From: Hydrogenothermaceae bacterium
Lineage (GTDB): Bacteria; Aquificota; Aquificia; Aquificales; Hydrogenothermaceae
Assembly (NCBI GenBank): GCA_015519975.1
Contig: WIAL01000004.1
Span: 1-64,000 of the forward strand
DNA: 64,000 nucleotides
Direction: 5' to 3'
The notes under the pieces are model-generated. The model did no database searches. It was not told the origin of the DNA and saw only the letters and a program-made list of their open reading frames with translations. Shown here piece after piece: positions 45,043-53,408 of this stretch (positions within the stretch are counted from its first letter, which is position 1; every line of letters starts with the position of its first letter). The translations under genes and the position numbers were made by a program.

Positions 45043-45236
45043 CTGCAGGCTTCACCCTCGCATCTTGTGGAAATTCCAGCAATTTTATATAGCGGACAGA
45101 AAGCTATTATTGCTGTAAACATCAAGATAAACCCAACAACTTCACCTATTACAAAAACTCCACCTTTTTCAATTCCAAGCCAGATTAAAATAGCACCTAC
45201 CAAAACTCTAACAACAGCGTCCCAAAAACCCATCAT
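45039..45236 (-). CDS. DUF2892-type small membrane protein
   Basis: 65 residues with two helices: VVRVLVGAILIWLGIEKGG and VFVIGEVVGFILMFTAIIAFCPLY, followed by a Cys-containing tail (ISTRCEGEACS). The CPLYKIAGISTR ending is typical of DUF2892/YgaP C-terminal membrane domains, often next to rhodanese or sulfur genes; function unknown. AGGAGG lies about ten bases before ATG. Confidence 0.8.
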   Translation of the reverse strand: MMGFWDAVVRVLVGAILIWLGIEKGGVFVIGEVVGFILMFTAIIAFCPLYKIAGISTRCEGEACS

Positions 45237-45250
45237 AGCGGCTACACCTC

Positions 45251-45688
45251 CTATTTAAGTAATCCGAACACTTTTAATATTAATTCTAAACTTTCTTTAT
45301 TAAGTATTATAACCAGAGCAAAAAGGAAAAATATCATAATTTTTAAAACTTTTATTTCACCTTTTATTTCCTGTCTTAGTGCTTCTATTTCTCCCTTTAC
45401 TTCACTTCGTAAACTTTCTATTTCTCCCTTAAGCTCTTGCTTTACGGTTTCAATTTCCTGCCTTACAGTTTCTATTTCTTGCCTTACAAGTAATATATCT
45501 TCCTTAGTAGAAAGTTCTTTTCTGAGTTCATCTCGTAGTTCTATTTTCCTTTTTTTAGTTTCTTCGACTACTTTTTCTTTAAGGTCACTTTCAACTTCAT
45601 TAACTATCTCAATAACTTCAACAGCAGTTTCTTTTCCAAGTCTTTCGACTAACTTATTATAAAGTTTTTCAGAAATATTTATATCCAT
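45251..45688 (-). CDS. coiled-coil protein with C-terminal membrane anchor
   Basis: 145 residues, no function known. Helical head (LYNKLVERLGKETAVEVIEI), then a coiled coil of heptads (VRQEIET twice, VKQELKG) changing into eleven-residue repeats (EIESLRSEVKG, EIEALRQEIKG), then one membrane helix (IMIFFLFALVIILN) and a short tail. Similar small proteins (DUF1640-like) are common and variable in copy number in Aquificota. It is 14 bases after leuC but unlikely to share its role. Confidence 0.7.
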   Translation of the reverse strand: MDINISEKLYNKLVERLGKETAVEVIEIVNEVESDLKEKVVEETKKRKIELRDELRKELSTKEDILLVRQEIETVRQEIETVKQELKGEIESLRSEVKGEIEALRQEIKGEIKVLKIMIFFLFALVIILNKESLELILKVFGLLK

Positions 45689-45701
45689 TTTATTCGTAAA
45701 T

Positions 45702-46988
45702 TTATACTAATGCTTCTGCTTTTGTCCCAACTACCTCATCTGGATGTGCAATTCTACCAAGTACTGCAGATGCTGCTGCCACTGCAGGTCCCGCCAAGTA
45801 AACTTCAGAATTTGGATGTCCCATTCTTCCTGTAAAGTTTCTATTTGAAGTAGATACGCAAACCTCACCTTCTGCAAGGATTCCCATATGTCCTCCAAGG
45901 CAAGGACCACAAGTAGATGTACTGATTAAACATCCAGCATCTGCAAGTATTTCAAGAATTCCCTCATGCATAGCCTGTTTGTAAACTCTGTCAGATGCTG
46001 GTATCACTATACATCTAACGTCAGGATGTACTTTTCTGCCCTTTAATATATGAGCTGCAATTCTTAAATCTGACATTCTTCCATTTGTACAGGAACCTAT
46101 AAATACCTGATTTATTGGTTTCCCTGCCACTTCAGTTACAGGTTTTACGTTCGACGGCAGATTTGGAGCAGCAACAACAGGCTCTATTTTTGAAGCATCA
46201 AATTCATATTCACAGCAGTATTTTGCGTCAGGGTCTGCTTTATGTATTACAGGCTCTTTCTTAATTCTACCTTTTAACCATTCTAAAACTTTTTCATCTG
46301 CTTCCATTATGGCGTTTTTTCCACCTGCTTCTATTGCCATATTTGTTATAGTTAATCTATTTTCAACATCAAGCTCTTTTATAGCTTCTCCATGGTATTC
46401 CATTGCTCTATATAATGCACCGTCAACACCTATCTCACCAATTACAGTTAAAACAAAATCTTTTCCGCCGACCCATCTTTGAGGTTTTCCATAAAATGTA
46501 AATTTCATAGTTTCAGGAACTTTAAGCCATGTTTCTCCAGTTGCCCAAATGTAAGCAAGGTCAGTTGAACCTACACCTGTAGAAAATGCTCCAAGGGCTC
46601 CATAAGTACATGTATGAGAATCCGCTCCAATTACTAAATCTCCTGGAGCTATAAAACCTTTTTCTGGAAGGATAGTGTGCATAACTCCGCTGTCCTGCCC
46701 TTCAAAATAATTTTTAATTCCCATTTTTTTAGCAAAATCTCTTGAGATTTTAATCTGCTGAGCTGAAAGAATATCTTTTGGAGGGAAGAAGTGATCCATA
46801 ACAAGGGCTATTTTGTCAGGATCATGAACTTTATCTATTCCATATTTTTCAAGTTGTTTTATTGCAAGTGGTGCAGTTATATCATTGGCTATTGCAAGGT
46901 CAACTTTTACACCTACTAATTCTCCTGGTTCAACGTATTTTTTACCAGCATGAGCTGCTATTATTTTTTCTGTTAAAGTCATTCCCAT
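45702..46988 (-). CDS. leuC: 3-isopropylmalate dehydratase large subunit
   Basis: Aconitase-family Fe-S enzyme of leucine synthesis, 428 residues of the short archaeal/thermophile type. Cluster ligands appear in IGSCTNGRM and TCGPCLGGHMG, with IGADSHTCTYGALGAFSTGVGSTD before. Homoaconitase or methylsuccinate-type dehydratases share this form, so substrate is family-level. leuD is not adjacent. ATG at 46988 has GGAGG eight bases upstream. Confidence 0.92.
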   Translation of the reverse strand: MGMTLTEKIIAAHAGKKYVEPGELVGVKVDLAIANDITAPLAIKQLEKYGIDKVHDPDKIALVMDHFFPPKDILSAQQIKISRDFAKKMGIKNYFEGQDSGVMHTILPEKGFIAPGDLVIGADSHTCTYGALGAFSTGVGSTDLAYIWATGETWLKVPETMKFTFYGKPQRWVGGKDFVLTVIGEIGVDGALYRAMEYHGEAIKELDVENRLTITNMAIEAGGKNAIMEADEKVLEWLKGRIKKEPVIHKADPDAKYCCEYEFDASKIEPVVAAPNLPSNVKPVTEVAGKPINQVFIGSCTNGRMSDLRIAAHILKGRKVHPDVRCIVIPASDRVYKQAMHEGILEILADAGCLISTSTCGPCLGGHMGILAEGEVCVSTSNRNFTGRMGHPNSEVYLAGPAVAAASAVLGRIAHPDEVVGTKAEALV

Positions 46989-47084
46989 GAAATTTTCCTC
47001 CTGTAAATAAATTTATGACAAATTAAACTATATGTAATATTATATGGTAATAGTATGATAAATGCTAATATTTATGAGGTAGTT

Positions 47085-47291
47085 ATGGAAGAGCAAAACT
47101 TTGGACAGCTTGACAAATGCGACCCTTATTCATCTTTTGGCGTATTTTGTAATGCTGATTCATTTTTAGAAGGAATAATTATTATCTTAGGCGTAGTTCT
47201 TTTGTTAGTCGGTACACTCTGGTTTGTAAAGAAAAATCAAGAAGCCAACAAAGATGATGAAAGGGCTAAAAAGTGGCAAAACAATCAATGA
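47085..47291 (+). CDS. small single-helix membrane protein, function unknown
   Basis: About 68 residues: polar head with two Cys (FGQLDKCDPYSSFGVFCN), one membrane helix (IIIILGVVLLLVGTLWFV) and a charged tail. ATG at 47085 with GAGG (47076-47079) five bases upstream is preferred to ATG at 47055. It faces two cytochrome c genes and overlaps the first by seven bases; a role beside respiratory complexes is only a guess. Confidence 0.6.
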   Translation: MEEQNFGQLDKCDPYSSFGVFCNADSFLEGIIIILGVVLLLVGTLWFVKKNQEANKDDERAKKWQNNQ

Positions 47292-47659
47292 AACTGAGAT
47301 TCTAAATCTAAATAGTCATCTTCATTATAAACTTTTTTTTCTTTTTCTTTAACTTTACTTCCTTCAGTTAATACATATCTGGCTATTGCTTTTGCTTGAC
47401 TAAAAGGTATCTTAAATGGAGGCATAAAAGAAGGAGGATTTATTATTATCTTTGCAACTCTTTCTACTGCTTCTTCGCTTGTTCCGTATTTTTTAGCTAT
47501 TTCAGCAAAAGAAGGACCTGTCCTTTTTTGGGTAAAATCATGACATGAAAGACAGTTATATTTATAAACAAGCTGTTTACCAAGTTTTAACTGATTATCT
47601 TTTGAAAAACTGCTATTAAATATAAAGAGAATAAAAAATAGAAAAATTAAAGCTCTCAT
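47285..47659 (-). CDS. exported class I cytochrome c, monohaem
   Basis: 124 residues: signal peptide (LIFLFFILFIFNSSFS), haem site CLSCH (C36-H40), and the axial Met region PPSFMPPFKIPFSQAKAIA, followed by an unusual charged C-terminal tail of about 25 residues. A periplasmic electron carrier. No ribosome-binding sequence precedes its ATG, and a terminator lies immediately upstream; it may be made at low level or from an undetected signal. Confidence 0.88.
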   Translation of the reverse strand: MRALIFLFFILFIFNSSFSKDNQLKLGKQLVYKYNCLSCHDFTQKRTGPSFAEIAKKYGTSEEAVERVAKIIINPPSFMPPFKIPFSQAKAIARYVLTEGSKVKEKEKKVYNEDDYLDLESQFH

Positions 47660-47670
47660 GTTTTAAAATT

Positions 47671-47692
47671 AAAAGCCCCCGAAGGGGCATTT
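47671..47692 (-). terminator. UUCG-loop intrinsic terminator of the cytochrome c gene
   Basis: On the minus strand GCCCC and GGGGC close an extra-stable TTCG tetraloop, followed by TTTTAATTTT. It lies seven bases after the cytochrome c stop and is the clearest intrinsic terminator in the window. Confidence 0.8.
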
Positions 47693-47694
47693 TA

Positions 47695-48018
47695 TTAATG
47701 GCTTAAAATGAAGTCAGCTAAAGCTTCAAGCTGATCAGCTGGTAAAGATTTTGTTGTATTGATTTGTGGTCTCATTATAGCAAACTTAGCTGGATCAACA
47801 TGAGGTTTGCCTTGACCTTTTAAGAACTTAATAAGTTCATCTTTTTTTCCTTTATAAGCTTGTGCTATTTTCTTTAAAGATGGTCCAACAGTGTCAACAT
47901 TTGGATTGTGGCATGCTGCACATCCTTTAGATTGGAAAACTTGTTGTCCATTTGCTGCAAATGCACCAGTTGCAGTTAACATGGCACCAGCTGCTACAGC
48001 CGCGATTAATTTCTTCAT
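47695..48018 (-). CDS. periplasmic cytochrome c (c-552/c-555 type)
   Basis: 107 residues: signal peptide ending near ATGAFAANG, haem site CAACH (C33-H37), VGPSLKKIAQAYKGKKDELIKFL and axial Met in FAIMRPQI, ending with a helix (LEALADFILSH). This compact form is the soluble carrier between the bc1 complex and terminal oxidase in Aquificota. A strong GGAGG precedes ATG. It has its own terminator, so it is probably a highly expressed single gene. Confidence 0.93.
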   Translation of the reverse strand: MKKLIAAVAAGAMLTATGAFAANGQQVFQSKGCAACHNPNVDTVGPSLKKIAQAYKGKKDELIKFLKGQGKPHVDPAKFAIMRPQINTTKSLPADQLEALADFILSH

Positions 48019-48080
48019 ACCTTTACCTCCAATAAAATTTGAAATTATATCAATAATTATATATTAATGAAATAATTTTA

Positions 48081-48105
48081 ATATTACAAGCATTTTTTGT
48101 AATAT
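48081..48105. promoter_or_regulatory. inverted repeat in the cytochrome c / hemE intergenic region
   Basis: ATATTACAA and TTGTAATAT are a perfect nine-base inverted repeat around a seven-base centre. A plus-strand TATAAT (48103-48108), a possible hemE -10, starts inside the right arm. The position between divergent haem-related genes suits a shared operator. Confidence 0.4.
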
Positions 48106-48140
48106 AATTATAAAAAATTTCATACATTTATGAGGAAATA

Positions 48141-49187
48141 ATGACAAAACCCAAAAATGACCTTCTTTTAAGAGCTATAAAAAAAGAGCCTATAGAAAGA
48201 ACTCCTGTATGGCTTATGAGGCAGGCGGGTAGATATATGCCTGAATACAGAGAGCTAAGAAAAACAGCAGGAAATTTTAAATCTTTTTATAAAAATGTTG
48301 ATCTTTCAGTCAAAGCTTCTATCCTACCTTATAAACTTTTAGGAGTAGATGCTACTATAATCTTTTCAGATATACTTACACCTTTAGAGCCTATGGGCTT
48401 TAATTTTGAGTTTAGAGAAGGCGAAGGACCTGTATTTTTGGATCCTATAAAATCTCCTGAAGATATAAACAGATTAAAACCTTTAAATGTTGAAGATGTT
48501 AAATATGTTGGAGAAATTATAAAAGGTGTAAATGAACAGCTAAATAGAGCTATACCTACTATAGGATTTTGTGGTGCACCTTTTACTTTAGCTGCATATA
48601 TGATAGAAGGAAAAACTTCTAAAGACTTTAAAAAAGCTAAAGCCTTTATGTATGATTATCCAGAGGATTTTAAAAATCTCTTAAATAAACTTGCTGATAG
48701 TCTAATTGACTATTTATCTTTTCAGATAGAAAGCGGTGCAGATGCTGTTCAAATTTTTGACAGCTGGGCAGGACATTTATCTCCAGATGATTATAAAGAA
48801 TTTGCTCTTCCTCCGATTAAGAAAATAATAGAAAACCTAAAAGAAAAACATCCTGAAACGCCTATTATTCATTTTACAAAGGGTGTAGCAGGATTCTTAG
48901 ATCATATGATAACTTCAGGTGCATATGCTTACAGCGTAGACTGGATGATAGATTTAAAAACTGTAAAAGAAAAGGTTTTCCCTGATGCAGCTGTTCAGGG
49001 AAACTTAGACCCGATTGTTTTATATGCTTCTAAAGACGTTATAAGAAAAAAAGTAATAGAAATTTTAGAAAAATGGGGAAAAGACAGCGGACATATTTTT
49101 AATCTAGGTCACGGTCTTATGCCTGATATGGAATTTGAAAAGGTGAAGTTTTTGGTAGAAACAGTAAAGAAAGAAAGCGTTAGATGA
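48141..49187 (+). CDS. hemE: uroporphyrinogen decarboxylase
   Basis: Converts uroporphyrinogen III to coproporphyrinogen III in haem synthesis. 348 residues with PVWLMRQAGRYMPEYRELR (Arg and Asp of the active site), IIFSDILTPLEPMG and GHGLMPD near the C-terminus. GAGGAAAT precedes ATG. It is divergent from the cytochrome c gene across a 122-base region, a sensible place to match haem supply to cytochrome demand. OsmC follows 36 bases later. Confidence 0.97.
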   Translation: MTKPKNDLLLRAIKKEPIERTPVWLMRQAGRYMPEYRELRKTAGNFKSFYKNVDLSVKASILPYKLLGVDATIIFSDILTPLEPMGFNFEFREGEGPVFLDPIKSPEDINRLKPLNVEDVKYVGEIIKGVNEQLNRAIPTIGFCGAPFTLAAYMIEGKTSKDFKKAKAFMYDYPEDFKNLLNKLADSLIDYLSFQIESGADAVQIFDSWAGHLSPDDYKEFALPPIKKIIENLKEKHPETPIIHFTKGVAGFLDHMITSGAYAYSVDWMIDLKTVKEKVFPDAAVQGNLDPIVLYASKDVIRKKVIEILEKWGKDSGHIFNLGHGLMPDMEFEKVKFLVETVKKESVR

Positions 49188-49223
49188 TATAATTTAAAAT
49201 TAAGTTTTGAGGAGGTTAAATTA

Positions 49224-49628
49224 ATGGCTCCTGTAAAAGAAGAAAAAAGAGTTGTAGAACTTTCTTTAGAAGATGAAAAATGGCTTGCAAAAGCTTTAAA
49301 TGCTGAGGAAATTAAAGATATAGATATATCATCAATGAAAGTAAAAGCAACTGATCTTATGCTAATGTCTCTTGGATACTGTTTTGGTATTACAATACAG
49401 GCATATACAAACCACAAAGGATATAAAATAGAAAATGTAAAGATTGAAGTAATCGGAGAAAAGCACCCGCAAGAAAACAGATATGAAAAACTTACAATTA
49501 ATGTTTCTTTTGATTCGGATCTTACTGAAGAGCAAATACAAAGGGTTATGGAAATAGGAAAAAGAGGATGCACAGTAGGGAACACACTTGAAAAAGGAGC
49601 AGTTGTAGAAAAAAAATTTGTAGGTTAA
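49224..49628 (+). CDS. OsmC/Ohr-family thiol peroxidase-like protein
   Basis: 134 residues of the OsmC fold with the two expected cysteines, in SLGYCFGITIQAY and GKRGCTVGNTLEKG, used to reduce organic hydroperoxides. Conserved ATDLMLMSLGYC. OsmC rather than Ohr cannot be settled. AGGAGG precedes ATG. It is followed after four bases by two small membrane-associated genes. Confidence 0.88.
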   Translation: MAPVKEEKRVVELSLEDEKWLAKALNAEEIKDIDISSMKVKATDLMLMSLGYCFGITIQAYTNHKGYKIENVKIEVIGEKHPQENRYEKLTINVSFDSDLTEEQIQRVMEIGKRGCTVGNTLEKGAVVEKKFVG

Positions 49629-49632
49629 GTTT

Positions 49633-49884
49633 ATGGAAACTTTAAACACAGTATTTTTAGGAGTAATTGCAATCTGTATGGTTATAATAACTGTAGGAAT
49701 TATTGCTGTATCTATAATTACTGCAAGCATTTTAAAAACATTAAAGGAACTTTTAATGGAAATCAAAATAGATTATAAAGTTTTATCTCCAAAGGTTCAT
49801 CAAGTAGTAGAAAATTTAGAAGCAACAACATCAATTTTTAGCTTACTTTCAATATTTAGAAGAAAGAGAGGAAAAAAAGAATGA
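49633..49884 (+). CDS. small membrane protein (DUF948-like)
   Basis: 83 residues: a long N-terminal hydrophobic stretch (FLGVIAICMVIITVGIIAV) then an amphipathic helix ending in a basic tail (IFRRKRGKKE). The layout resembles DUF948 proteins, which often precede a YtxH-type protein, as here. The stop overlaps the next start by four bases. Function unknown. Confidence 0.6.
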   Translation: METLNTVFLGVIAICMVIITVGIIAVSIITASILKTLKELLMEIKIDYKVLSPKVHQVVENLEATTSIFSLLSIFRRKRGKKE

Positions 49885-50168
49885 AAAAAGAAACAATTGC
49901 TTTTGTTTTAGGTCTTACAGCAGGGATTGGAATTTCATATTTAGCTTATGAAAATAGAGAACAAATAAAGAAAAAACTGGATGAACTTGAGAAAAAAGTT
50001 AAAGATTTAGAACTGAAAGAGAAAGCCCAGGAATATATAAAAGATACAGTTAAATCTTTAAGAAATATATTAGAAAAATCTGAAAAGTTTGCAAAAGAAG
50101 AACAGGAAGAAGTTTTATCTAAAGTAGAAGAAAAAATAAAAAAACTTGAAGAAATTGTTAAGAGGTAG
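49881..50168 (+). CDS. YtxH-like protein
   Basis: 95 residues: a glycine-containing N-terminal membrane segment (IAFVLGLTAGIGISYLAY) then a continuous Lys/Glu-rich helix, probably coiled coil. YtxH proteins are linked to general stress in Bacillus; here only the layout supports the name. Coupled to the preceding DUF948-like gene; gatA follows after three bases. Confidence 0.65.
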   Translation: MKKETIAFVLGLTAGIGISYLAYENREQIKKKLDELEKKVKDLELKEKAQEYIKDTVKSLRNILEKSEKFAKEEQEEVLSKVEEKIKKLEEIVKR

Positions 50169-50171
50169 GAA

Positions 50172-51629
50172 ATGGACTTGTGGAAGAAAAGTGTAAAAGA
50201 ACTTTCTCAGCTAATATCAAATAAAGAAGTAAAACCTTCTGAAGTTGTTGAAAGCTTTATTAAAAGAAAAGAAGATATTGAACCAAAGATAAATTCTTAT
50301 GTTACCGATTTATATGAAAAAGCTTTAGAAGATGCAAAAATAAAAGACAGCCAGCTTTCAGGTATGAATGATATTCCACCTCTTTTTGGTATCCCAATAG
50401 CCATTAAAGATAATATTTCTACAAAAGGTATAAAAACTACATGTTCTTCAAAAATACTTGAAAATTATGTACCTCCTTTTAATGCAACTGTAATTGAAAA
50501 GCTGAATAATCAGGGTTATATAATAACAGGTAAAACAAACTTAGACGAATTTGCAATGGGTTCATCTACAGAGAACTCTGCATTCTTTGTTACAAAAAAC
50601 CCGTGGGATTTGGAGAGAGTTCCAGGAGGTTCATCAGGGGGTTCGGCTGCTTGTGTCGGGGCTGGAATCGTTCCGGCTTCCCTTGGCTCCGACACCGGTG
50701 GTTCAATAAGACAGCCTGCAGCTTTTTGCGGTGTTGTAGGTTTAAAACCTACTTACGGTAGAGTTTCAAGGTATGGACTTGTTGCCTTTGCTTCTTCTTT
50801 AGACCAGATAGGGCCTATTACAAGGACAGTTGAAGATTCTGCTATTATTCTAAATGTTATAGCTGGAAAAGATGAAAGAGATTCAACATCCAGAGATTTG
50901 CCTGCAGTTGATTTTACGCATGCTATTGGTAAAGATATAAAAGGAATAAAGATAGGTATTCCAAAGGAATTTTTCTCTGAAGGATTAGACCCACAGATCA
51001 AAGAAGCAGTTTTATCTGCAGCAAAACAGCTTGAAAAGGAAGGTGCAGAAATTGTAGAAATATCACTTCCTACAGCTAAGTATGCGATAGAAGCTTACTA
51101 CATCATAGCTCCTTCAGAAGCATCATCTAACCTTGCAAGATTTGATGGTGTTAGATACGGATATAGAGCTAAAGATTATAAAGATTTAGATGACATGTAT
51201 TCAAAAACAAGAGACGAAGGGTTTGGTGCGGAAGTAAAAAGAAGAATAATGCTCGGCACATACTCTTTATCTTCAGGATACTATGATGCGTACTATCTAA
51301 AAGCTCAAAAAGTTAGAACCCTTATTTATCAAGAATTTATGAAAGCTTTTGAAAATGTGGATGTAATATTAACACCTACAACTCCTGATGTTGCTTTTAA
51401 AATAGGAGAAAAATCTAACGACCCAATTCAGATGTATTTATCTGACATATTTACAGTTTCTATAAATATGGCAACAGTTCCGGCTATTAGTATACCTTGC
51501 GGATTTAAAGACAATCTTCCAATTGGAATGCAGTTAATTGCAAAACCTTTTAATGAGGAAATACTTTTTACCGTTGGACATTATTATGAAAGGTTAAACG
51601 ATTTTTATAAAAGATTTCCTGATGGTTGA
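50172..51629 (+). CDS. gatA: aspartyl/glutamyl-tRNA amidotransferase subunit A
   Basis: Amidase-signature enzyme (485 residues) that supplies ammonia from glutamine for making Gln-tRNA and/or Asn-tRNA. The Ser-cisSer-Lys triad is visible in [23 protein letters not shown] and [17 protein letters not shown]. gatB and gatC are not in the window. Its stop overlaps the MoxR start, placing a translation gene at the head of the MoxR/transglutaminase run. Confidence 0.95.
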   Translation: MDLWKKSVKELSQLISNKEVKPSEVVESFIKRKEDIEPKINSYVTDLYEKALEDAKIKDSQLSGMNDIPPLFGIPIAIKDNISTKGIKTTCSSKILENYVPPFNATVIEKLNNQGYIITGKTNLDEFAMGSSTENSAFFVTKNPWDLERVPGGSSGGSAACVGAGIVPASLGSDTGGSIRQPAAFCGVVGLKPTYGRVSRYGLVAFASSLDQIGPITRTVEDSAIILNVIAGKDERDSTSRDLPAVDFTHAIGKDIKGIKIGIPKEFFSEGLDPQIKEAVLSAAKQLEKEGAEIVEISLPTAKYAIEAYYIIAPSEASSNLARFDGVRYGYRAKDYKDLDDMYSKTRDEGFGAEVKRRIMLGTYSLSSGYYDAYYLKAQKVRTLIYQEFMKAFENVDVILTPTTPDVAFKIGEKSNDPIQMYLSDIFTVSINMATVPAISIPCGFKDNLPIGMQLIAKPFNEEILFTVGHYYERLNDFYKRFPDG

Positions 51630-52551
51630 AAATAAAAAAATAAAACAGGTTATTGATACATTATCAAATTATTTACACGGAAAAGAAAGGGCCATTACCC
51701 TTTCTCTTATTACCTTTTTTTCAAAAGGACATCTTTTAATAGAAGACCTTCCAGGACTTGGAAAAACAACTCTTGCCCTTGGAATAGCAAAAACTTTAGG
51801 TCTTTCTTTTTCAAGAATCCAGTTTACAAGTGATTTACTTCCTTCAGACATAATTGGAGTATCTATCTATAAAAAAGAAAAAGAGGAATTTGAATTTCAA
51901 AAAGGTCCTATATTCCATAATATCGTTCTGGTAGATGAAATAAATAGGGCAACCCCTAAAACCCAGTCTGCACTGCTTGAAGCTATGGGGGAAAAGCAGG
52001 TCAGCGTTGAAGGAAAAACTTTTAAACTTCCAAAACCTTTTTTCGTTATTGCAACTCAAAATCCAGTTGAACAGTTTGGTACTTTTCCACTTCCTGAGTC
52101 CCAGCTTGATAGATTTATGATGAAAATAAGCGTAGGATATCCTTCAAGACAGGCAGAAAAGGAAATTTTAAAAGGCGGCAGTAAAAGGGAAGAAATTTAT
52201 AATATTAAGCCTATTTTCAGTAAAGAAGAAGTTTTACAACTTCAGGAAGAAATCCCTAAAAAAGTATATTTATCAGAAAAAATAATTGATTACATACTTG
52301 ATATTGTAGAGCTAACCAGAAGAACAAAATTTTTACATGTTGGACTTTCAATAAGAGGAACGTTAGCTATAGCAAGAGCCTCAAGAACAAATGCATTCTT
52401 CAAAGGAAGAGATTATGTAATTCCTGAAGATATAAAAGAACTTGCTCCATACTTAATTACACATAGAGTTATATTTAAAGAAGAGTATGAAACATCAGAC
52501 AGGCAGGAGATTATAAAATCTTTAATAGAGGAAGTAAAAGTCCCGGCTTAA
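51622..52551 (+). CDS. MoxR-family AAA+ ATPase
   Basis: 309 residues: Walker A in [12 protein letters not shown], Walker [23 protein letters not shown], and sensor [23 protein letters not shown]. MoxR ATPases act as chaperones and typically sit beside DUF58 and transglutaminase-like genes, exactly as here. ATG at 51622 overlaps gatA by eight bases; a TTG at 51625 (TTGA junction) is an alternative. The TAA stop shares two bases with the apparent DUF58 start. Confidence 0.93.
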   Translation: MVENKKIKQVIDTLSNYLHGKERAITLSLITFFSKGHLLIEDLPGLGKTTLALGIAKTLGLSFSRIQFTSDLLPSDIIGVSIYKKEKEEFEFQKGPIFHNIVLVDEINRATPKTQSALLEAMGEKQVSVEGKTFKLPKPFFVIATQNPVEQFGTFPLPESQLDRFMMKISVGYPSRQAEKEILKGGSKREEIYNIKPIFSKEEVLQLQEEIPKKVYLSEKIIDYILDIVELTRRTKFLHVGLSIRGTLAIARASRTNAFFKGRDYVIPEDIKELAPYLITHRVIFKEEYETSDRQEIIKSLIEEVKVPA

Positions 52552-53408
52552 TAAAAATTACAAAAGCAGGCTGGATTTATATTGTTATCACAATATTACT
52601 TGGTATTGCAGGCGCAAACACTGGAAATAACCTTGTATATCTTATAGATGCAGCACTTTTGTCTTTTATGGGAATTTCAGGATTTTTTGGAAAAAGAAAT
52701 ATTTCAAAACTAAAAGTTTATTTAGATTTTCCAGATGAAATTTATGCTGGTGAAGAGTTTCCTTTAAAAATAATTGTACAAAATGAAAAAAGATTTTTAC
52801 CGTCATTTCTTATTAAAGTAATTATTGATAAAAAGGAAGTCTTAATTCCTTATATAGCTAATAATTCTAAATCTGAAAAGGAATTATTGTTTTTGTTTGA
52901 AAACAGAGGTATAAATAAAGTTAGCGAAATTTTCTACTGCTCGGTTTTTCCATTTAATTTTTTTATAAGATGTCTTTCTTCAAAAGAAAGTTATGAAAAG
53001 GTTGTTTTCCCAAAGCCTATAAAATGTATTTATATAGAAGAAAAAGAAGGAAAGAAGAAAAAAGAAAAAGAAGGAAAAATTAGAAGTTTTGAAGGTGAAA
53101 TAGGAGGTTTAAAAGAATATACTGTCGGAGAGCCTTTAAAATATGTTCACTGGAAAGCTTACGCAAAAACAGGGGAGCTTTATATTAAGGAACTTTATAC
53201 ACAAGGTGAAAAGCCAGTTGTTATAGATTTTGAAAAAATAAAAACTAAAAATATTGAAAAAAAGCTTTCGTGTATAACTTATTTGATAATTAATTTTTAT
53301 AAAAATAAGACTCCTGTTGGATTAAAAATAGGTAAAAAAGTTTTTAAACCAGATTTAAGTTACGGGCATAAACTATCTATGCTAAAGGAGCTTGCCCTTT
53401 ATGTATAG
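52548..53408 (+). CDS. DUF58 membrane protein with non-canonical start
   Basis: About 286 residues. The conserved DUF58 N-terminus (ITKAGWIYIVITILLGIAG, then NTGNNLVYLIDAALL) lies upstream of the first ATG/GTG/TTG in frame (TTG 52659), and the frame is open to TGA at 52488. Candidate starts are TTA (52548, overlapping the MoxR TAA as T-TAA), ATA (52551) or ATT (52557). Two membrane helices are followed by the DUF58/vWA-like part with the diagnostic GEPLKYVHWKAYAKTGELYIKE. Works with MoxR and TgpA-like partners in an uncharacterised envelope process. Confidence 0.85.
   Translation, partial: LIKITKAGWIYIVITILLGIAGANTGNNLVYLIDAALLSFMGISGFFGKRNISKLKVYLDFPDEIYAGEEFPLKIIVQNEKRFLPSFLIKVIIDKKEVLIPYIANNSKSEKELLFLFENRGINKVSEIFYCSVFPFNFFIRCLSSKESYEKVVFPKPIKCIYIEEKEGKKKKEKEGKIRSFEGEIGGLKEYTVGEPLKYVHWKAYAKTGELYIKELYTQGEKPVVIDFEKIKTKNIEKKLSCITYLIINFYKNKTPVGLKIGKKVFKPDLSYGHKLSMLKELALYV

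Noticed and set aside
45380-45530. Direct DNA repeats in the coiled-coil gene taken as a CRISPR or tandem-repeat array
   Set aside because: The repetition is the heptad/11-residue coiled-coil pattern in frame, with no fixed-length unique spacers.
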